A DNA stretch of 64,000 nucleotides from an uncultured Bacteroidales bacterium (lineage in GTDB: Bacteria; Bacteroidota; Bacteroidia; Bacteroidales; P3). Under the pieces are notes generated by a model. The model had not been told where the DNA came from, ran no database searches, and saw only the letters and a program-made list of their open reading frames with translations. The position numbers were made by a program, and so were the translations under genes. The stretch is taken from assembly GCA_900317955.1 (NCBI GenBank), contig ONIP01000003.1, positions 1 to 64,000 on the forward strand, read 5' to 3'. Positions 60,918 through 64,000 of the stretch are shown here, piece by piece (position 1 is the first letter of the stretch; the number at the start of each line of letters is the position of its first letter).

Positions 60918-63404
60918 ATGGAAAACACACAACAGATACAGAATATTCAGAATCCTCAAAGCAACACCCAACAGGAATCTGAAAATACAATATCCATAAA
61001 AGACCTTGTATTTTTGGTTATTAATAATTGGTACTGGTTTGCACTTTCCTTATTTGTATGCTTACTGGTTGCCGGAATCATTTTTAAAACAAAACCAAAA
61101 GTATACGAGTGCAAGTCCACTATTATGGTTCGGGATGATTCTAAAACCCGCAATCCATATATGAGAAATATGGACGCCATCTTCAACAATATGGGCGACA
61201 ATTTCGGAACTCAATCCTTGGACAATGAGATTTATTTGCTGAAATCCTCTCCTTTAGCAAAGAATGTGGTCACCCAATTGAACCTCAACAAAATGTGCGA
61301 CAGGAAGAGCTTTTTCACCAAGATTTCTTATTACCAAGACCGTCCTCTGGATATGAAAGTACTTGTCCGCAACACTGATTTCAGTGATATCAATATCAAC
61401 GTACGGGTTACTCCTATTGACAAGAACCGTTACAGTTATGTTGTTACCACAGTAAATGGCGGGACTTCAAAAAACAAAGGAACAGCCTATTATACCGACC
61501 CAGTAACACTCAACAATTTCATCTCCTTCACGATTGACAAGACTTCATATTTCTCCAGCAAGGACATCGGTGTAACTTATGACCTGTCCGAATGTCCCGT
61601 AATGGCTAAAGCCTATCAAATAGTTCGTAATCTGTCGGTCGGTCGAATTGACAAGAATGCCGACATCCTTGTTATTACATATTCTGACAATAACGACCTG
61701 CGTGCAAAAGAAACCATCAATGCTTTGGTGGATGCATATAACGCAGACGGTATCAAGGACAAGAACCTGATTGCACAGAAAACAGAACAATTCGTATCCG
61801 AGCGTATTGCCCTCATATCTGGTGAACTTGAAGACGTTGACACTAAAGTTGCCGAGGTGAAAAGAAGCTCTGGATTGCCTGAATTGAGCACTTCATCGGG
61901 AAGCATCCTTCAATCTGCTACACGCTATTCCGAAGAGGTTATGAGTCTTGAATCACAACTTATCCTCATTAAAGACATTAGATCTTATCTGATGGATCCT
62001 GCAAACAAGGATGAATTGCTTCCCGGCAATTTGATTACTTCAGATGCTGGCGCTGGTGTTCAAGGCCTCATCAACCAGTATAACAACCTACTTCTCCAAT
62101 ACAAAAAGATTATTAATACAGCAGGTCCCAAAAACCCACAAGTTCGCCAATACCAGCAACAAATGGAATCAAGCCGAAGTGCTATCCTCACTGCTATCGA
62201 CAACTTAATCAACTCTATAGACATTCGTCTCCGCAGTGCTAAAGCACAGCAATCCCGTGCCCAAGGACAGATTTCTGCAATGCCTATACAGACCAAGGCT
62301 GTTGAAGAGGTTCAACGTCAACAGAAAATCAAAGAGGAACTTTTCCTCTACTTGTTAAGCAAACGTGAAGAAAATGCAATGAACCTTGCTGTTACTGTTG
62401 CCAGCGCCAAAGTGGTAGAACCTCCTGTCCGCTCTAATATGGGTCCCCACCTGTCAATGCACGTGCTTGTAGGTCTACTCTGCGGAGTTGCAATACCTGC
62501 ACTTATTATGTTCTGCATTAACTTCTTCAACATCAAATTACGTTCCAAATTCGATATTGAAAAAGCACTTACAATTCCTATTTTAGGTGAAATCCCACAG
62601 AAACCTGAAGGCAGAGCAAATGACGAAATAATTGTAACTGCCAACGGCACGGATGTTGTCACTGAAGCATTCCGAATATTACACTCGAATATCCCATTCT
62701 TCTTAAAAGACAACCAGAAAGTCATACAGACAGTGTCCACTGTTCCGGGTGAGGGTAAATCATTCGTGGCACTTAACTTGGCACTTTCATTAGCCTATCT
62801 CGGCAAAAAGACTATACTGGTTGACTGCGACTTACGTAAACGCTCATTGTCCAAGACCATTGACCGCCACAATCGCACTGGTCTTATTCATTATATGTTA
62901 GGAAAAGAAGAAGATTTCACCAAGATTATTATGCATAGTGAAACTTCCCCGTATCTCGATTACATTGTATGCGAGAAGACTCCTCCTAATGCAACACAGT
63001 TATTGCTTGACAACAAACTGGATAAACTCGTAGAATATATGCGCGAAAAATATGACTACATCATTCTTGACTCCACTCCTGCGCAGATTGTTGCCGATGC
63101 ATCTATCATTAACCATTGCGCCGATGTTACTACATACATCATGCGTGTAGGCTATTTGAACAAGAGTTCCTTCCCATTCATCCAAGAGCTTAATGACAAG
63201 AAGAAATTTAAAAATATGGCCATTATTATGACTGACGTTCCTGTAATCAAACGTAAATACGGTGGTTACGGATACGGTTACGGTTATGGCTACGGTTATG
63301 GATATGGTTACGGATACGGTTATGGCTATGGCTACGGTTATGGCTACGGCTATGGCTACGGTTATGGTGAAGGTGAAGGCGAAGGAAAGAAGAAGAAAGA
63401 ATAG
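60918..63404 (+). CDS. Polysaccharide chain-length tyrosine autokinase (Wzc-like)
   Basis: 828 residues. A Wzz-type N-terminal part has two membrane helices (about 37-55 and 510-535) around a periplasmic coiled-coil region. A cytoplasmic BY-kinase domain follows: Walker A VPGEGKSF (about 613-620), Walker A' VDCDLRK (about 634-640) and Walker B ILDSTPA. The C terminus is an unusually long Tyr-Gly run with 18 tyrosines (780-816), which would be autophosphorylated. It controls polymer length with the export lipoprotein upstream. Confidence 0.92.
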   Translation: MENTQQIQNIQNPQSNTQQESENTISIKDLVFLVINNWYWFALSLFVCLLVAGIIFKTKPKVYECKSTIMVRDDSKTRNPYMRNMDAIFNNMGDNFGTQSLDNEIYLLKSSPLAKNVVTQLNLNKMCDRKSFFTKISYYQDRPLDMKVLVRNTDFSDININVRVTPIDKNRYSYVVTTVNGGTSKNKGTAYYTDPVTLNNFISFTIDKTSYFSSKDIGVTYDLSECPVMAKAYQIVRNLSVGRIDKNADILVITYSDNNDLRAKETINALVDAYNADGIKDKNLIAQKTEQFVSERIALISGELEDVDTKVAEVKRSSGLPELSTSSGSILQSATRYSEEVMSLESQLILIKDIRSYLMDPANKDELLPGNLITSDAGAGVQGLINQYNNLLLQYKKIINTAGPKNPQVRQYQQQMESSRSAILTAIDNLINSIDIRLRSAKAQQSRAQGQISAMPIQTKAVEEVQRQQKIKEELFLYLLSKREENAMNLAVTVASAKVVEPPVRSNMGPHLSMHVLVGLLCGVAIPALIMFCINFFNIKLRSKFDIEKALTIPILGEIPQKPEGRANDEIIVTANGTDVVTEAFRILHSNIPFFLKDNQKVIQTVSTVPGEGKSFVALNLALSLAYLGKKTILVDCDLRKRSLSKTIDRHNRTGLIHYMLGKEEDFTKIIMHSETSPYLDYIVCEKTPPNATQLLLDNKLDKLVEYMREKYDYIILDSTPAQIVADASIINHCADVTTYIMRVGYLNKSSFPFIQELNDKKKFKNMAIIMTDVPVIKRKYGGYGYGYGYGYGYGYGYGYGYGYGYGYGYGYGYGYGEGEGEGKKKKE
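63258..63368 (+). repeat. Tyr-Gly coding repeat in the kinase tail
   Basis: Seventeen perfect Tyr-Gly pairs plus an initial Tyr-Gly-Gly, made from TAT/TAC and GGT/GGC/GGA in mixed order. Because codons vary, the tract is kept by selection on the protein rather than by simple slippage, although slippage could change its length. Confidence 0.85.
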
Positions 63405-63444
63405 TGAACTAATCTATAATGTTTCTTACAAATAACACGAATAT

Positions 63445-64000
63445 ATGAAGGGAATAGTTTTAGCAGGCGGGTCTGGGACCCGCCTGTATCCCATTACTAA
63501 AGGAGTGAGCAAACAGCTCCTTCCTATATATGATAAACCAATGGTTTATTACCCCATATCCGCATTGATGCTTGCCGGGATACGTGACATACTCATTATT
63601 TCTACCCCTCACGACCTGCCGGGCTTCAAACGCCTGTTGGGCGATGGCTCCGACTATGGTGTGCACTTCGAGTATGCCGAGCAACCCTCTCCCGATGGCT
63701 TGGCACAAGCCTTTATCATCGGAGAAGAATTCATTGGGAACGACTCAGTCTGCTTGGTTCTTGGTGACAATATCTTCCAAGGCAACGGGTTCGGCAAGCT
63801 ACTTCGTGATGCCGTCGCTGCAGCCGAACAAGACAACAAAGCCACCGTATTCGGATATTGGGTTGCTGACCCAGAAAGATATGGCGTAGCTGAATTCGAC
63901 AGCAAGGGAAACGTCCTTTCCATAGAAGAAAAACCGAAACAGCCCAAATCAAACTACGCTGTGGTAGGACTTTATTTCTACCCAAACAAAGTCGTGTCTG
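63445..64000 (+). CDS. rfbA: Glucose-1-phosphate thymidylyltransferase, 3' end outside window
   Basis: 185 residues are visible. [32 protein letters not shown] and [10 protein letters not shown] are the RfbA signatures. It makes dTDP-glucose, the first step of dTDP-rhamnose synthesis, consistent with a surface polysaccharide locus. It starts 40 bases after the kinase and probably belongs to the same operon. Confidence 0.93.
   Translation, partial: MKGIVLAGGSGTRLYPITKGVSKQLLPIYDKPMVYYPISALMLAGIRDILIISTPHDLPGFKRLLGDGSDYGVHFEYAEQPSPDGLAQAFIIGEEFIGNDSVCLVLGDNIFQGNGFGKLLRDAVAAAEQDNKATVFGYWVADPERYGVAEFDSKGNVLSIEEKPKQPKSNYAVVGLYFYPNKVVS

Overview
The window comes from a Bacteroidota chromosome, most likely an anaerobic, amino-acid-fermenting member of the Bacteroidales. 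Four things point there. Many promoters have the Bacteroidota form TTTG-N19/20-TAnnTTTG. Two surface proteins end in type IX secretion (T9SS) C-terminal sorting domains, which argues against Bacteroides itself. There is a carboxypeptidase-regulatory-domain TonB receptor and lipoproteins with Bacteroidales-style lipoboxes. Metabolic genes include tryptophanase, class III ribonucleotide reductase, phosphate butyryltransferase and a probable lysine-aminomutase reactivase subunit. No tRNA, rRNA or CRISPR array was seen.

Region 1 (1-2000): tryptophanase (5' end outside the window), its terminator and a mostly empty spacer. Region 2 (2000-17400) is a defence island: a Fic protein, a DUF1016/YhcG-type nuclease with a damaged C terminus plus a stray second copy of that C terminus, and a restriction-modification operon (two methylase-type proteins, two small unknown proteins, and a GIY-YIG/helicase fusion). 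A 7.1-kb integrative element (4490-11621) lies between the operon's apparent promoter and structured leader (4254-4511) and its first start codon (11619). The element carries a tyrosine recombinase, an excisionase-like HTH protein, a gene II/X-type replication protein, small proteins of unknown role, repeated intercistronic regulatory sequences and a candidate small RNA at its right end. I see no relaxase, portal or capsid gene, so it looks like a satellite or integrative plasmid. The most interesting idea in the window is that this insertion has uncoupled the restriction system from its own promoter and attenuator-like leader.

Region 3 (17400-31000): an alkyltransferase, a lipoprotein gene with a stop codon in its signal peptide, a PhzF-family protein, an ABC exporter, a 1394-residue T9SS surface protein, a run of small membrane proteins and lipoproteins, and a YoeB-type toxin-antitoxin pair whose toxin is frameshifted. 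Region 4 (30600-34900, minus strand): an oxidative-stress cluster with glutathione peroxidase, an OhrR-like MarR regulator, a radical SAM protein, a DUF2400 protein, a Tat-exported flavodoxin-like protein and a ferritin-like protein. Region 5 (35000-44300): nrdG and nrdD, a T9SS protein controlled by a cobalamin riboswitch, a patatin, a KamB-like P-loop protein divergent from phosphate butyryltransferase, and a PAS protein.

Region 6 (44400-59900): a TonB-type outer-membrane protein, an orphan HsdR-N domain, an ECF sigma/anti-sigma-like/secreted-protein trio, pyrH-frr-birA, pssA-queA-comF, an OmpA/TPR lipoprotein, an AddB-like nuclease and a sugar nucleotidyltransferase. Region 7 (59950-64000) is the start of a surface polysaccharide locus: export lipoprotein, Wzc-type tyrosine autokinase with a long Tyr-Gly tail, and rfbA running off the window. 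A family of TGTGTTAATTCGTTAA-like repeats lies in several gaps, and one stretch lies inside the helicase gene.
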